Shown piece by piece: positions 42,882 through 51,150 of a stretch of 64,000 nucleotides of DNA. The translations under genes were made by a program, and so were the position numbers. The stretch covers positions 62,001 to 126,000 of the forward strand of contig CAVVYA010000013.1 of assembly GCA_963752345.1 (NCBI GenBank), written 5' to 3'. Each line of letters begins with the position of its first letter. Position 1 is the stretch's first letter. A model generated the notes under the pieces. The model saw only the letters and a list, made by a program, of their open reading frames with translations, was not told the DNA's origin and made no database searches. The stretch is from CAVVYA01 sp963752345 (GTDB taxonomy: Bacteria; Pseudomonadota; Alphaproteobacteria; SMXQ01).

Positions 42882-44238
42882 TCAGTGCGGCATGAGGCCG
42901 CGCAGGCCGTGACGCTGCAGGCCCTTCTGGCCGAGCTTGCTCGCCTTGCTTCATCATGCGTGCTCATGTCGAGGAACTGCTTGACCAGCCGGTTCACTTC
43001 CTCGACCTGGTGCCCGATGCCGGCCGCGATGCGGCGCTTGCGCGAGCGCGTTGAGCAGCTTGACGTTGCGCCGCTCGGCCTTGGTCATGCGCTGATGATC
43101 GCCTCCTGGCGCGCAGATCATCTTCTCGTCGATCTTGGCCTGGGCGATCTGCGCCTTGATCTTGCCGACGCCGGGCAGCATGCCCATGATGCCGCCGAGA
43201 CCGCCCATCTTCTTCAGCTTGCTGCAACTGGTCGCGCATGTCGTCGAGATCGAAGCCGCCCTTCTGCATCTTGGCGGCGAGCTTCTCCGCCTCGGCCTGG
43301 TCGACTGTCTTCCGCCGCCCGCTCGACCAGGGTGACGACGTCGCCCATGCCGAGGATGCGCGCGGCGATGCGATCGGGATGGAAATCCTCCAGCGCGTCG
43401 AGCTTCTCGCCGACGCCCATCAGCTTGATCGGCTTGCCGGTGACGGCGCGCATCGAGAGCGCCGCACCGCCGCGCGCATCGCCATCGACGCGGGTCAGCA
43501 CGATGCCGGTGATGCCGATGCGCTCGGCGAAGGCCTTCGCGACGGTGACCGCGTCCTGGCCGGTCATGGCATCGGCGACGAGCAGGGTTTCGGTCGGCTT
43601 GACGATGTCGCGCACGCGCGCCGCTTCGTCCATCAGCGCGTCGTCGATATGCAGGCGGCCGGCGGTATCGAGGATGACCACGTCGTAGCCTTCGCGCCGC
43701 CCGGTATCCATGGCGCGCGCGGCGATCATCTCCGGCGGCTCGCCCGTGACGATCGGCAGCGTGGCGACGTTGGCCTGGATGCCGAGAATCTCCAACTGGT
43801 CCTGCGCCGCCGGGCGATGCACGTCGAGCGAGGCGAGCAGCACCTTCTTCTTGTCGCGCATCTGCAGGCGGCAGCGCGATCTTGGCGGCCGAGGTCGGTC
43901 TTGCCCGAACCCTGCAGCCCGACCATCATGATCGCCACCGGCGGCACGGCGGTCAGGTTGAGCGCCGATTCGTCGGCGCCGAGCATGGCGACCAGCTCGT
44001 CATGGACGATCTTGATGACCATCTGGCCGGGCGAGACCGAGCGGATCACCTCCTCGCCGACCGCCTTCTCGCTCACCTTGGCGACGAAATCCTTGACCAC
44101 CGGCAGGGCGACGTCGGCCTCGAGCAGCGCCACGCGCACTTCGCGCATGGCCTCGGCCACGTCGGCCTCGCGCAGCGCGCCGCGGCGGGTCAGCCGGTCG
44201 AAAACCCCGGTCAGTTTCGTGCTCAGACCTTCAAACAT
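42882..44238 (-). CDS. ffh: Signal recognition particle protein Ffh (many frameshifts)
   Basis: Ffh binds signal sequences and 4.5S RNA and docks on FtsY at the membrane. The N-terminal domain from the ATG at 44238 reads MFEGLSTKLTGVFDRLTRRG and MREVRVALLEADVALPVVK. The G1 loop is VGLQGSGKT. Later frames give VLLASLDVHRPAAQDQLE, YDVVILDTAGRLHIDD, VLTRVDGDARGGAALSMR and PIKLMGVGEKLDALE. The methionine-rich M domain follows (MGGLGGIMGMLPGVGKIKAQ, MTKAERRN) and ends GLRGLMPH. Breaks are near 43880, 43305, 43220, 43110, 43045 and 42945. The length of about 450 residues is usual. Confidence 0.94.
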
Positions 44239-44466
44239 GCAGTCTTTCCAATGCCTTGGCTCAAGGAGGCCGTGCTTTTGCCGCCGCGCCAAGCGAAAAA
44301 CGCCAGTGCGCGACACTCGCGGACTGGCGGCCACTCGCCCCCTCAGGGCTGGCGGGACAAGAACGAAACTGCTCTTGAGCGGGCGGAAGTTAGGCCGGGG
44401 AGGGCGGAAGAGTCAAGAAATCGGGTGTCTGGCCTCGCTCCCGCTCCGACGATCCCGCCACAATCC

Positions 44467-45168
44467 TCAGGCCGAAGAGGATAGATGCCCCACGACCGGC
44501 TCCGGCGCACCTTTCCAGGTCACGCGATAGATGCCGCCCTGTGCGACCGACTGCACGGCGTGCGGCCAGAGCGCGACCACGCAGGTGCTGCCGGCATGGC
44601 GCACCGACGGATAGATGATCCCGTTCAATCCTTGAGCGCGGACCGCATCGGCGAGTGCATTGCCCGGCGGATAGCCGATTGCCGTGTCCGGGTCCAGATA
44701 CACCGGCTTCGGCGTCACCCGCCGGAGATCGACGAATTCGCCGGCAAAGCTCGCGAACATCTCCACATAATCCACGATGGCATTGAAGTCGCCCGCCGCG
44801 CCCAGGAATTCTCCCATGTGAAAGATCACCTCGCGCAGGCAGGTGTCGACATGCAGCGCCGCGTACCACGCGCCCCGGTTCGGTCCACTGAAGCGGCTCA
44901 GTTCACGCGGCTTGGCATAAGCGAAGCTCGCATTGATGAAATGGGCATGGGGAACGCCATAGACGAATTCCTTGGGGTCGATGCTTGCGGTACCTCGGTT
45001 TTGCCCCACCATACGCGCACTGGTCGCACCTTCGAGCTCGGCGAGTTCGGTGAGCTCGGCGTCGTTGTCGACCAGCGGGCGCAGCACAGCCGCGCGCAGG
45101 CGCGCGGTGGTCACGAGTCGGACGGTGCGGGGAAACGCCGCCCGGACGACGGGCAGGCCATCGAGCAT
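44467..45168 (-). CDS. RES domain toxin
   Basis: This protein of about 233 residues has the RES-domain residues Arg (RFSGPNRGAWYAAL), Glu (LREVIFHMGE) and Ser (YPSVRHAGSTCVVAL). RES toxins of type II systems degrade or modify NAD. The start may be the ATG at 45168 or a TTG two codons upstream. It lies only a few bases after the antitoxin stop, so the two are co-transcribed and share the operator at 45618-45653. No mobile element is seen around it, although such pairs often move horizontally. The frame is intact. Confidence 0.85.
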   Translation of the reverse strand: MLDGLPVVRAAFPRTVRLVTTARLRAAVLRPLVDNDAELTELAELEGATSARMVGQNRGTASIDPKEFVYGVPHAHFINASFAYAKPRELSRFSGPNRGAWYAALHVDTCLREVIFHMGEFLGAAGDFNAIVDYVEMFASFAGEFVDLRRVTPKPVYLDPDTAIGYPPGNALADAVRAQGLNGIIYPSVRHAGSTCVVALWPHAVQSVAQGGIYRVTWKGAPEPVVGHLSSSA

Positions 45169-45175
45169 GGACAAG

Positions 45176-45610
45176 CTAGAGCCCGCCGCGCACCGCGTCG
45201 ACGTAGCGCCGAATCTCGATCATCTGCGGAATGCCACCGGCGATCATCGCATCGATCGGGCTGGCGCGATGGAACAGAGGGCCGGTGTTTGCCAATCGTG
45301 GCCAACGCTCCGCCATGTCGTCCGCGAACAACAGATGCAGTCCTTTGAAGATGCCGACGAGCGCCGACACGCGAGTCAGTTGATCCTGGCTCAGATGGCT
45401 GTCCCAGGTGCCGCGCTTGATTCTTTCCCAGGTGCTGGTCGAGACGCCGAGCAGGGCGGCCGCCTCCTGTGTGGTCAGCGACCAGCGCTCGGCCAGCCGG
45501 CGATAGGCTTTCAAGGCGGTTGCCGTGAGACGCCGGCGATCAGCCTCGTCGGAGAAATCCTGGACGTCCGCCGGTGGTCGGAGTGCGTCTTGCTGGGCTG
45601 GCGGGTTCAT
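45176..45610 (-). CDS. Xre/MbcA/ParS family antitoxin of the RES pair
   Basis: This 144-residue protein has a helix-turn-helix in the middle (LTTQEAAALLGVSTSTWERIKRG, given in part) and a C-terminal toxin-binding region with LVGIFKGLHLLF and FHRASPIDAMIAGGIPQMIEIRRYVDAVRGG (partial), the hallmark of the MbcA/ParS/Xre antitoxin C-terminal domain. It should neutralise the RES toxin and repress its own promoter. The ATG is at 45610. The palindromic operator starts 8 bases upstream. Confidence 0.88.
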   Translation of the reverse strand: MNPPAQQDALRPPADVQDFSDEADRRRLTATALKAYRRLAERWSLTTQEAAALLGVSTSTWERIKRGTWDSHLSQDQLTRVSALVGIFKGLHLLFADDMAERWPRLANTGPLFHRASPIDAMIAGGIPQMIEIRRYVDAVRGGL

Positions 45611-45617
45611 CGGCCCT

Positions 45618-45662
45618 CCATCAATTGAGGGCTAAATATACATCAAATGATGGACCTGTCCA
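45618..45662 (-). promoter_or_regulatory. Promoter and palindromic operator of the RES/Xre operon
   Basis: CCATCAATTGA (45618-45628) and TCAAATGATGG (45643-45653) form an 11-base inverted repeat with one mismatch. On the minus strand TGGACA (45662-45657) and TATATT (45640-45635), with a 16-base spacer, overlap it. This is the expected layout for repression by the antitoxin or the antitoxin-toxin complex. Confidence 0.7.
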
Positions 45663-45668
45663 GAGCCT

Positions 45669-46067
45669 TTAGTTCGCGGGACCGCCCAGGGCGGCCAGGG
45701 CCGTGCGCAGGTAGTCGGGCAAAACCAAAGCCTTCTTCGCGAGATATTGCGCGATGCCGGCATCCGCCGTGGCGCGGGCATATTCGCGGGCGGCGGAGAA
45801 CGGCTCGTGGTCGCCCATGCCGAACCACACCAGCCCGACCAGCTCGGAGCGCTCGGCCCGGGTGAGGCCTTCAATGAAGCTGACAAGAGCCTGCCCTTGG
45901 GCCGATCCGCCCGAGGGGACATCCTGGGCGACCTTGTCGGCATCAAGATTGGCGCCGAAGGTGCCGGTCAGGTGGGTTTTGTAGGCATCGGTCAGGGCGA
46001 TGACCCGGTTGACCTGCTCCAGGGTGAGGTCGCGCAACTGTTCGGCCGTGGCCGTGTCGGCTGACAT
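45669..46067 (-). CDS. DUF3775 domain protein
   Basis: This 132-residue protein has the pattern LTRAERSELVGLVWFGMGD followed by an alanine-rich helix and LPDYLRTALAALG, which fits the DUF3775 family. The function is unknown. I chose the ATG at 46067 because GGCGGA lies 7 bases upstream; longer in-frame starts exist. It is divergent from dapF, with about 130 bases between the starts. It is upstream of the antitoxin gene on the same strand but ends before that gene's promoter. Confidence 0.7.
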   Translation of the reverse strand: MSADTATAEQLRDLTLEQVNRVIALTDAYKTHLTGTFGANLDADKVAQDVPSGGSAQGQALVSFIEGLTRAERSELVGLVWFGMGDHEPFSAAREYARATADAGIAQYLAKKALVLPDYLRTALAALGGPAN

Positions 46068-46195
46068 GGGGATTTCCGCCATTCTGGTCGTTGAACGAGC
46101 CATGATGCCGCAATCGGACGGCGGGGCGCAATCGCCGGCCGGCAAATTCCCGAATCCCATTGCCTGCACCGGCGTCCGGGCCATATAAGGCCGGC

Positions 46196-47069
46196 ATGGA
46201 GCCGGTTCCTTTCATCAAAATGCACGGGTTGGGCAACGATTTCGTCATTATCGACGCCCGCAAGCGCGCCTTCGCGCTCGATGCCGCCCAGGCGGCCGCC
46301 ATCGCCGATCGCCGTCGCGGGGTCGGATGCGACCAGATTATCGTGCTGGAAGCGCCAAAAACGGCCTCCGAGGACGCTTTTATGCGGATTCGCAACGCCG
46401 ATGGCAGCGAATCGGGGGCTTGCGGCAACGCAACCCGCTGTGTCGGGGCGCTTTTGATGGGTGAAACGGGCAAAACCCGCGCCGTTATCGCCACCAAGGC
46501 CGGCGAGCTGGCCGCGCAAGGGAACCCGAACGGCGCGGTGACGATCGATTTCGGCCCGGCCCGGCTCGACTGGCGCGAGGTGCCGCTGGCGCCAAACCCC
46601 AATGGCGCCCAGGACACCCTGCACCTCAACCTGGCGCTCGGCCCGGTGTCGGATCCGGCGGCCTGCTCGCTCGGCAATCCCCACGCCACCTTCTTCGTGC
46701 CGGACGCCGAGGCGGTCGATCTCGCCACCCTCGGGCCGCCGCTCGAATTCCACGCCACCTTCCCGGAGCGCGCCAATATCGGCTTCGCCCAGGTCATCGC
46801 GCCCGACCGCATCCGCCTGCGGGTGTGGGAGCGCGGCGCCGGCATCACCCAGGCCTGCGGCACCGGCGCCTGCGCCGCCCTGGTCAATGCCCACCGCCGC
46901 GGCCTCACGGGCCGCAAGGCGACCGTCGAGCTCGACGGCGGCGCGCTCACCATCGAATGGCGCGAGATTCCGGACAGGCCACGTGCTGATGACCGGGCCG
47001 GTGGCGGTCAGCTTCCGCGGCACGCTCGATCCCTCGCTGCTTTCCCAATCCGCCGTCCTGGTCGCCTGA
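46196..47069 (+). CDS. dapF: Diaminopimelate epimerase (one frameshift)
   Basis: DapF interconverts LL- and meso-diaminopimelate for lysine and peptidoglycan synthesis. Both catalytic cysteines are visible, C76 in ESGACGNATRC and a second in TQACGTGACAALV. The N-terminus MEPVPFIKMHGLGNDFVIID is typical. At about 46974 an extra A (CCGGACAGGCC) breaks the frame. Removing it gives DGHVLMTGPVAVSFRGTLD and the stop at 47069. The repaired length is about 290 residues. It is followed 8 bases later by mtaB. Confidence 0.94.
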
Positions 47070-47076
47070 GGCCGCC

Positions 47077-48448
47077 ATGGCCACGGTACTCGACAAGCCC
47101 GATGTATCGCCGTCCGTCGCGACGCCGCGCGATTGCGTCCCGTGCGGCGAACCCAACTCGCTCGCTCCCACTTCGCATGACGCGATCGAGGTGATGACCT
47201 TCGGCTGCCGGCTCAATGCCTACGAATCCGAAGTGATCCGCGCCCAGGCCGCGGCGGCCGGCCTGAGCGACGCGGTCGTGGTCAATACCTGCGCGGTGAC
47301 CGCCGAGGCCGAGCGTCAGGCGCGCCAGTCGATCCGCAAGCTGCGGCGCGAACGGCCCGACGCGAAGATCATCGTCACCGGCTGCGCCGCGCAGATCGAT
47401 CCGCAGCGCTTCGCCGCCATGGCCGAGGTCGACCATGTGCTCGGCAATGCGCGAGAAGATGAAGGCGGAGAGCTACGCCGCGCTGCTCGCCGACGGGCCG
47501 GCGCCGAAGCTGCAGATCACCGACATCATGGAATTGCGCGAGGCGGCGGGCCATCTGGTCGAGGGCTTCGCCGGCAAGGCCGGACCCAAGGCGCGCGCCT
47601 TCATCGAGGTGCAGCAGGGCTGCGACCACCGCTGCACCTTCTGCATCATTCCCTACGGGCGCGGCAATTCCCGCTCGCTGCCGATGGGCGACATCGTCGA
47701 ACAGGTGCGCCTGCTGGTGGCCAACGGCTATCCGGAGGTGGTGCTGTCGGGTGTCGATATCACGAGTTACGGGCCCGATCTGCCGGGCCGCCCGATGCTG
47801 GGGCAGATGGTGCGCCGGCTGCTCGCCAACGTGCCGGAGCTCAAGCGCCTGCGGCTTTCCTCCATCGATGTCGCCGAGATCGACGAAGAGCTGGTGTCGC
47901 TGATCGTGAGCGAGCCGCGGCTGATGCCGCACCTGCATCTCAGCCTGCAGGCCGGCGACGATATGATCCTCAAGCGCATGAAGCGGCGCCATTCGCGCGC
48001 CCAGGCCGTCGATTTCTGCGCCCGCATCCGGGCCGCCCGCCCCGACATTCTGTTCGGCGCCGACCTGATCGCCGGCTTCCCGACCGAGAGCGACGCGATG
48101 TTCGAGAACTCGCTGCGCCTGGTCGAGGATTGCGGGCTGACGTTCCTGCATGTCTTCCCGTTTTCGGCGCGCAGCGGCACGCCGGCGGCGCGCATGCCAC
48201 AACTGCCCGTGTCGTTGCGCAAGGAACGCGCGGCGCGCCTGCGGGCGGCGGGCGACGCGGCGCTCGCGAAAAGCCTGCAACAATTCCACGGCCGGACGGT
48301 TTCCGTATTGATGGAAACCGCAACCCAGGGCCGCAGCGAGCATTTTGTGCCGGTGATGATGGCCGGCGCGCATAAGGCCGGCGAGGTCATCGCCGCGCGC
48401 ATCACCGGCAGTGCTGAAGGCAAGCTGACGGCGGCCGCAACTCCATGA
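47077..48448 (+). CDS. mtaB: tRNA N6-threonylcarbamoyladenosine methylthiotransferase (one frameshift)
   Basis: MtaB is a radical-SAM enzyme that adds a methylthio group to t6A37 of tRNAs. The N-terminal cluster cysteines are in TFGCRLNAYESE, VNTCAVTAEAE and VTGCAAQ, and the radical-SAM motif is CDHRCTFCIIPYGRGNSR. At about 47450 an extra G (AATGCGCGAG) breaks the frame. Removing it gives GNAEKMKAESYAALL. A TRAM-like C-terminus ends TAAATP. The length of about 456 residues fits, and CRLN rather than CQMN favours MtaB over MiaB. The stop overlaps the ftsY start. Confidence 0.9.
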
Positions 48449-49566
48449 TTGGACGATTTTTCCGTCGCTCCAGCGACAAGCCGGCGTCCGAGGTGAAACC
48501 CGAGGCCGAGGTCGCGCCCGACAACGAAATCAGGTCCGACGCTGAGACGACGGCCGATGCGGGGGTGAAACCCGAGCCGGACACCAATCCCCAGGCGGAT
48601 AAGCCCGCGGCCGAGGCGATTCCCGCGGCAACCGCGAAGCCCGAGGATAACGGGAGAAAGGGCGGCTGGCTGTCGCGCCTCAAGGCCGGCCTGACCCGCT
48701 CCTCGAGCCAGATCAGCGACGGCATCACCGGCATCTTCCGCAAGCGCAAGCTCGACCAGGCCGCGCTGGACGAGCTCGAAGAGCTGCTGATCCGCGCCGA
48801 CCTCGGCCCGGCGACCGCCGCCATGCTCACCAAGGACCTGGCGCGCGACCGCTTCGATAAGGAAATCGCCGAGGACGAGGTCAAGGGCGCGCTCGCCGAT
48901 TCGGTCGCGGCAATCCTCAGCCCCTTGGCCAAGCCGCTGGTCGTCGACCGCACACGCAAGCCCCATGTGGTGCTGGTGGTCGGCGTCAACGGCTCGGGCA
49001 AAACCACCACCATCGGCAAGCTCGCGGCGCATTATCGCCGCCAGGGGCTGTCGGTGATGGTGGCGGCGGGGGATACCTTCCGCGCCGCGGCGGTCGAGCA
49101 GCTCAAGGTTTGGAGCGAGCGCTCCGGCGCCACGTTCTTCGCCAAGGACACGACGGATGCGGCGGGACTGGCGTTCGACGCGCTGAAGGCCGCCCGCGAT
49201 CAGGGCACCGAGCTGGTGCTGATCGACACCGCCGGCCGGCTCCACAACAAGGAGCATCTGATGGCGGAGCTCGACAAGATCGTGCGCGTCATCAAGAAGA
49301 TCGATCCGAGCGCGCCGCACGATGCGGTGCTGGTGCTCGATGCCACCACGGGGCAGAACGCGCTCGCCCAGGTGGAAATTTTCCGTTCGCGCATATCGGG
49401 CCTGATCGTGACCAAGCTCGATGGCACGGCGCGCGGCGGCGTGCTGGTGGCGCTGGCCGAACGCTTCGGCCTGCCGGTGCATGCCATCGGCGTCGGCGAA
49501 GGCATCGACGATCTCGACGCCTTCACGGCGCGCGACTTCGCACGGTCCCTGATGGGCCTCAGCTAG
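48445..49566 (+). CDS. ftsY: Signal recognition particle receptor FtsY
   Basis: FtsY receives the SRP-ribosome complex at the membrane. The 373-residue protein has an acidic/Pro/Ala N-terminal A region (residues 10-70), then the NG domain with GVNGSGKTT at 180-188, AAGDTFRAAAVEQLK, LIDTAGRLHNKEHLM, VLDATTGQNAL, TKLDGTARGG and the closing GVGEGIDDLDAF. The ATG overlaps the mtaB stop, indicating translational coupling. The frame is intact. Its partner ffh is in the same window at 42882-44238. Confidence 0.96.
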   Translation: MIGRFFRRSSDKPASEVKPEAEVAPDNEIRSDAETTADAGVKPEPDTNPQADKPAAEAIPAATAKPEDNGRKGGWLSRLKAGLTRSSSQISDGITGIFRKRKLDQAALDELEELLIRADLGPATAAMLTKDLARDRFDKEIAEDEVKGALADSVAAILSPLAKPLVVDRTRKPHVVLVVGVNGSGKTTTIGKLAAHYRRQGLSVMVAAGDTFRAAAVEQLKVWSERSGATFFAKDTTDAAGLAFDALKAARDQGTELVLIDTAGRLHNKEHLMAELDKIVRVIKKIDPSAPHDAVLVLDATTGQNALAQVEIFRSRISGLIVTKLDGTARGGVLVALAERFGLPVHAIGVGEGIDDLDAFTARDFARSLMGLS

Positions 49567-49584
49567 GCCGTTTCGGCCTAATCT

Positions 49585-49797
49585 TCAGGCGATGATATTG
49601 AGAATGCTGCCGCGCGGCAGAGGATTCAGCAGCGGGCGGCCGTCATCAGCGAGCGTGGCGGCCGGCGGCGTGACGATGGACGGGGCGGCTTTGGCCGCAG
49701 CGGGCGCCGCGGCGGCGGCGCCCTGCGCCGGCAGAGAGGCCACGAGGTTGAGCAGCGCGGCGTTCGGAGGAATTTGCATAGGCGCCAGTTTAGCCAT
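49585..49797 (-). CDS. Small hypothetical protein, Ala/Pro-rich
   Basis: This 70-residue frame begins MAKLAPMQIPPNAALLNLVASLPAQG, then runs through an Ala/Pro/Lys stretch to the ending PLPRGSILNIIA. I recognise no domain. It is convergent with ftsY, ending 18 bases from its stop, and its ATG is 8 bases from the CtrA-type box. The non-random amphipathic ends suggest a real gene, but low complexity leaves doubt. Confidence 0.4.
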   Translation of the reverse strand: MAKLAPMQIPPNAALLNLVASLPAQGAAAAAPAAAKAAPSIVTPPAATLADDGRPLLNPLPRGSILNIIA

Positions 49798-49804
49798 GGA
49801 TGCG

Positions 49805-49819
49805 TTAAGAGTCAGTTAA
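49805..49819. promoter_or_regulatory. Full CtrA-type binding site
   Basis: TTAA-GAGTCAG-TTAA matches the alphaproteobacterial CtrA consensus TTAA-N7-TTAA exactly. It lies 170 bases upstream of the DUF2336 gene, which is followed by a histidine kinase gene. I noticed no other full-length match while reading the window. Confidence 0.55.
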
Positions 49820-49893
49820 CGTTGTGCTCACCGCGCCAAATAAAGATCGTTTGCCGCCTGGCGCCATTTACGGTTGTTTAAGGAGCCTGGCTG

Positions 49894-49913
49894 TACCTCT
49901 TTTGGCAGAGGTA
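49894..49913 (+). other. Hairpin in the leader of the DUF2336 gene
   Basis: TACCTCT-TTTGGC-AGAGGTA is a perfect 7-bp stem with a 6-base loop, about 77 bases upstream of the DUF2336 ATG. A T-rich stretch (GGTTTTTTCG) follows about 20 bases later. It could be a leader structure or, less likely, a weak terminator. Confidence 0.4.
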
Positions 49914-49989
49914 TGCCGAAGATTTACTTGGTTTTTTCGATCCTGTTTCAAGACCCAGCGGCGGCTTCGGCCGCTAGCGAGCGCAATCG

Positions 49990-51150
49990 ATGACAGAGTG
50001 GAAAGCAAGCCTGCCCGACGACGACTTGGAGGCGCTCTTCAAGTTGGCGCGCGACAAGAGTGCCGCCGGGCGCAAGGCGTTGGTTAATGCCGTCAGCGAT
50101 CTGTTCTTCAACAACAAGGATGTGCTGACCGATCGCGAAAAGGCGCTGATGACCGACATCCTGCGCCAGATCATTCACGACGTGGAAATGTCGGTCCGCC
50201 GCGAACTCGCGGAACGGCTCGCCGATGCGCACCAAGCGCCCCACGAGCTGATCCTCGCCCTCGCCAACGACGAGATCGAGGTCGCGCATCCGCTGCTGAT
50301 CCAGAGCGATATCCTGCACGACTTCGACTTGGTGGAAATCATCCACCACCGCACGCTCGAGCATCAGCTTGCGATCGCCATGCGCAAGACCCTGACCGAA
50401 AGCGTCACCGACGCGCTCGTCGAAACCGGCAACGAAGACGTCGTCGCCAAGATGATCGAGAACCCCAGCGCGCGCATCTCGAAGAGCACGATGGAATATC
50501 TCGTCGACCAATCGAAGCGCGTCGACACCTACCAGAACCCGCTGCTCAAGCGCCCCGATCTCGAGCCAGAGCTCGCCAAGAAGATGTATTGGTGGGTTTC
50601 CGCGGCGCTGCGCCAGCACATCGTCAAGAATTTCAAGGTCGATGCCGCCGATCTCGACGAAACACTCGAGAGCACGGTGAAGAACGTCATCCATCGTCAC
50701 GGCGTGAGCGGCGAGGCCGAAAATTCGAAACCCGCCAAACTAGCCGACCGTCTGGCCGAAGACGGCAAGATCACGCCGCGCATGCTCGTCCAGGTGCTGC
50801 GCCAGGGCGAGATTCCGCTGTTCGAGGCAATGTTCGCGAAAATCAGCGGCCTGCGCCCGCGGCTGCTGCGCCGCATGCTGTTCGAGCCGGGCGGCGAGGC
50901 CCTCGCCATCCTGTGCAAGGCGGTCAGCATCGACAAAACCGATTTTGCCAGCATCTTCATGCTGAGCCGCAAGGCACGCAACACCGACCGCGCCACCAAC
51001 CCGCAGGACCTCAAGCGTATCCTCGAGCTGTTCGATCGCATCCAGCCCGACGCCGCCGACCGCATGCTGAAAAAATGGCAACGGGATTCGAATTTCCTGA
51101 ACGCCATACGCGTCGTGGAATCTGTGGCCAACCCCGGCGATGACAAGTAA
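49990..51150 (+). CDS. DUF2336 protein
   Basis: This 386-residue all-helical protein carries the DUF2336 pattern. It has VRRELAERLADAHQAPHELILALANDEIEVAHPLL, quoted here in part, that is, HEAT-like helices followed by LVEIIHHRTLEHQLAIA. DUF2336 proteins occur in Rhodospirillales, Rhizobiales and Caulobacterales, often beside sensor kinases. Their biochemical role is not established. The stop overlaps the start of the downstream histidine kinase by 11 bases, so they are translated together. A CtrA-type box and a hairpin lie upstream. The frame is intact. Confidence 0.85.
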   Translation: MTEWKASLPDDDLEALFKLARDKSAAGRKALVNAVSDLFFNNKDVLTDREKALMTDILRQIIHDVEMSVRRELAERLADAHQAPHELILALANDEIEVAHPLLIQSDILHDFDLVEIIHHRTLEHQLAIAMRKTLTESVTDALVETGNEDVVAKMIENPSARISKSTMEYLVDQSKRVDTYQNPLLKRPDLEPELAKKMYWWVSAALRQHIVKNFKVDAADLDETLESTVKNVIHRHGVSGEAENSKPAKLADRLAEDGKITPRMLVQVLRQGEIPLFEAMFAKISGLRPRLLRRMLFEPGGEALAILCKAVSIDKTDFASIFMLSRKARNTDRATNPQDLKRILELFDRIQPDAADRMLKKWQRDSNFLNAIRVVESVANPGDDK

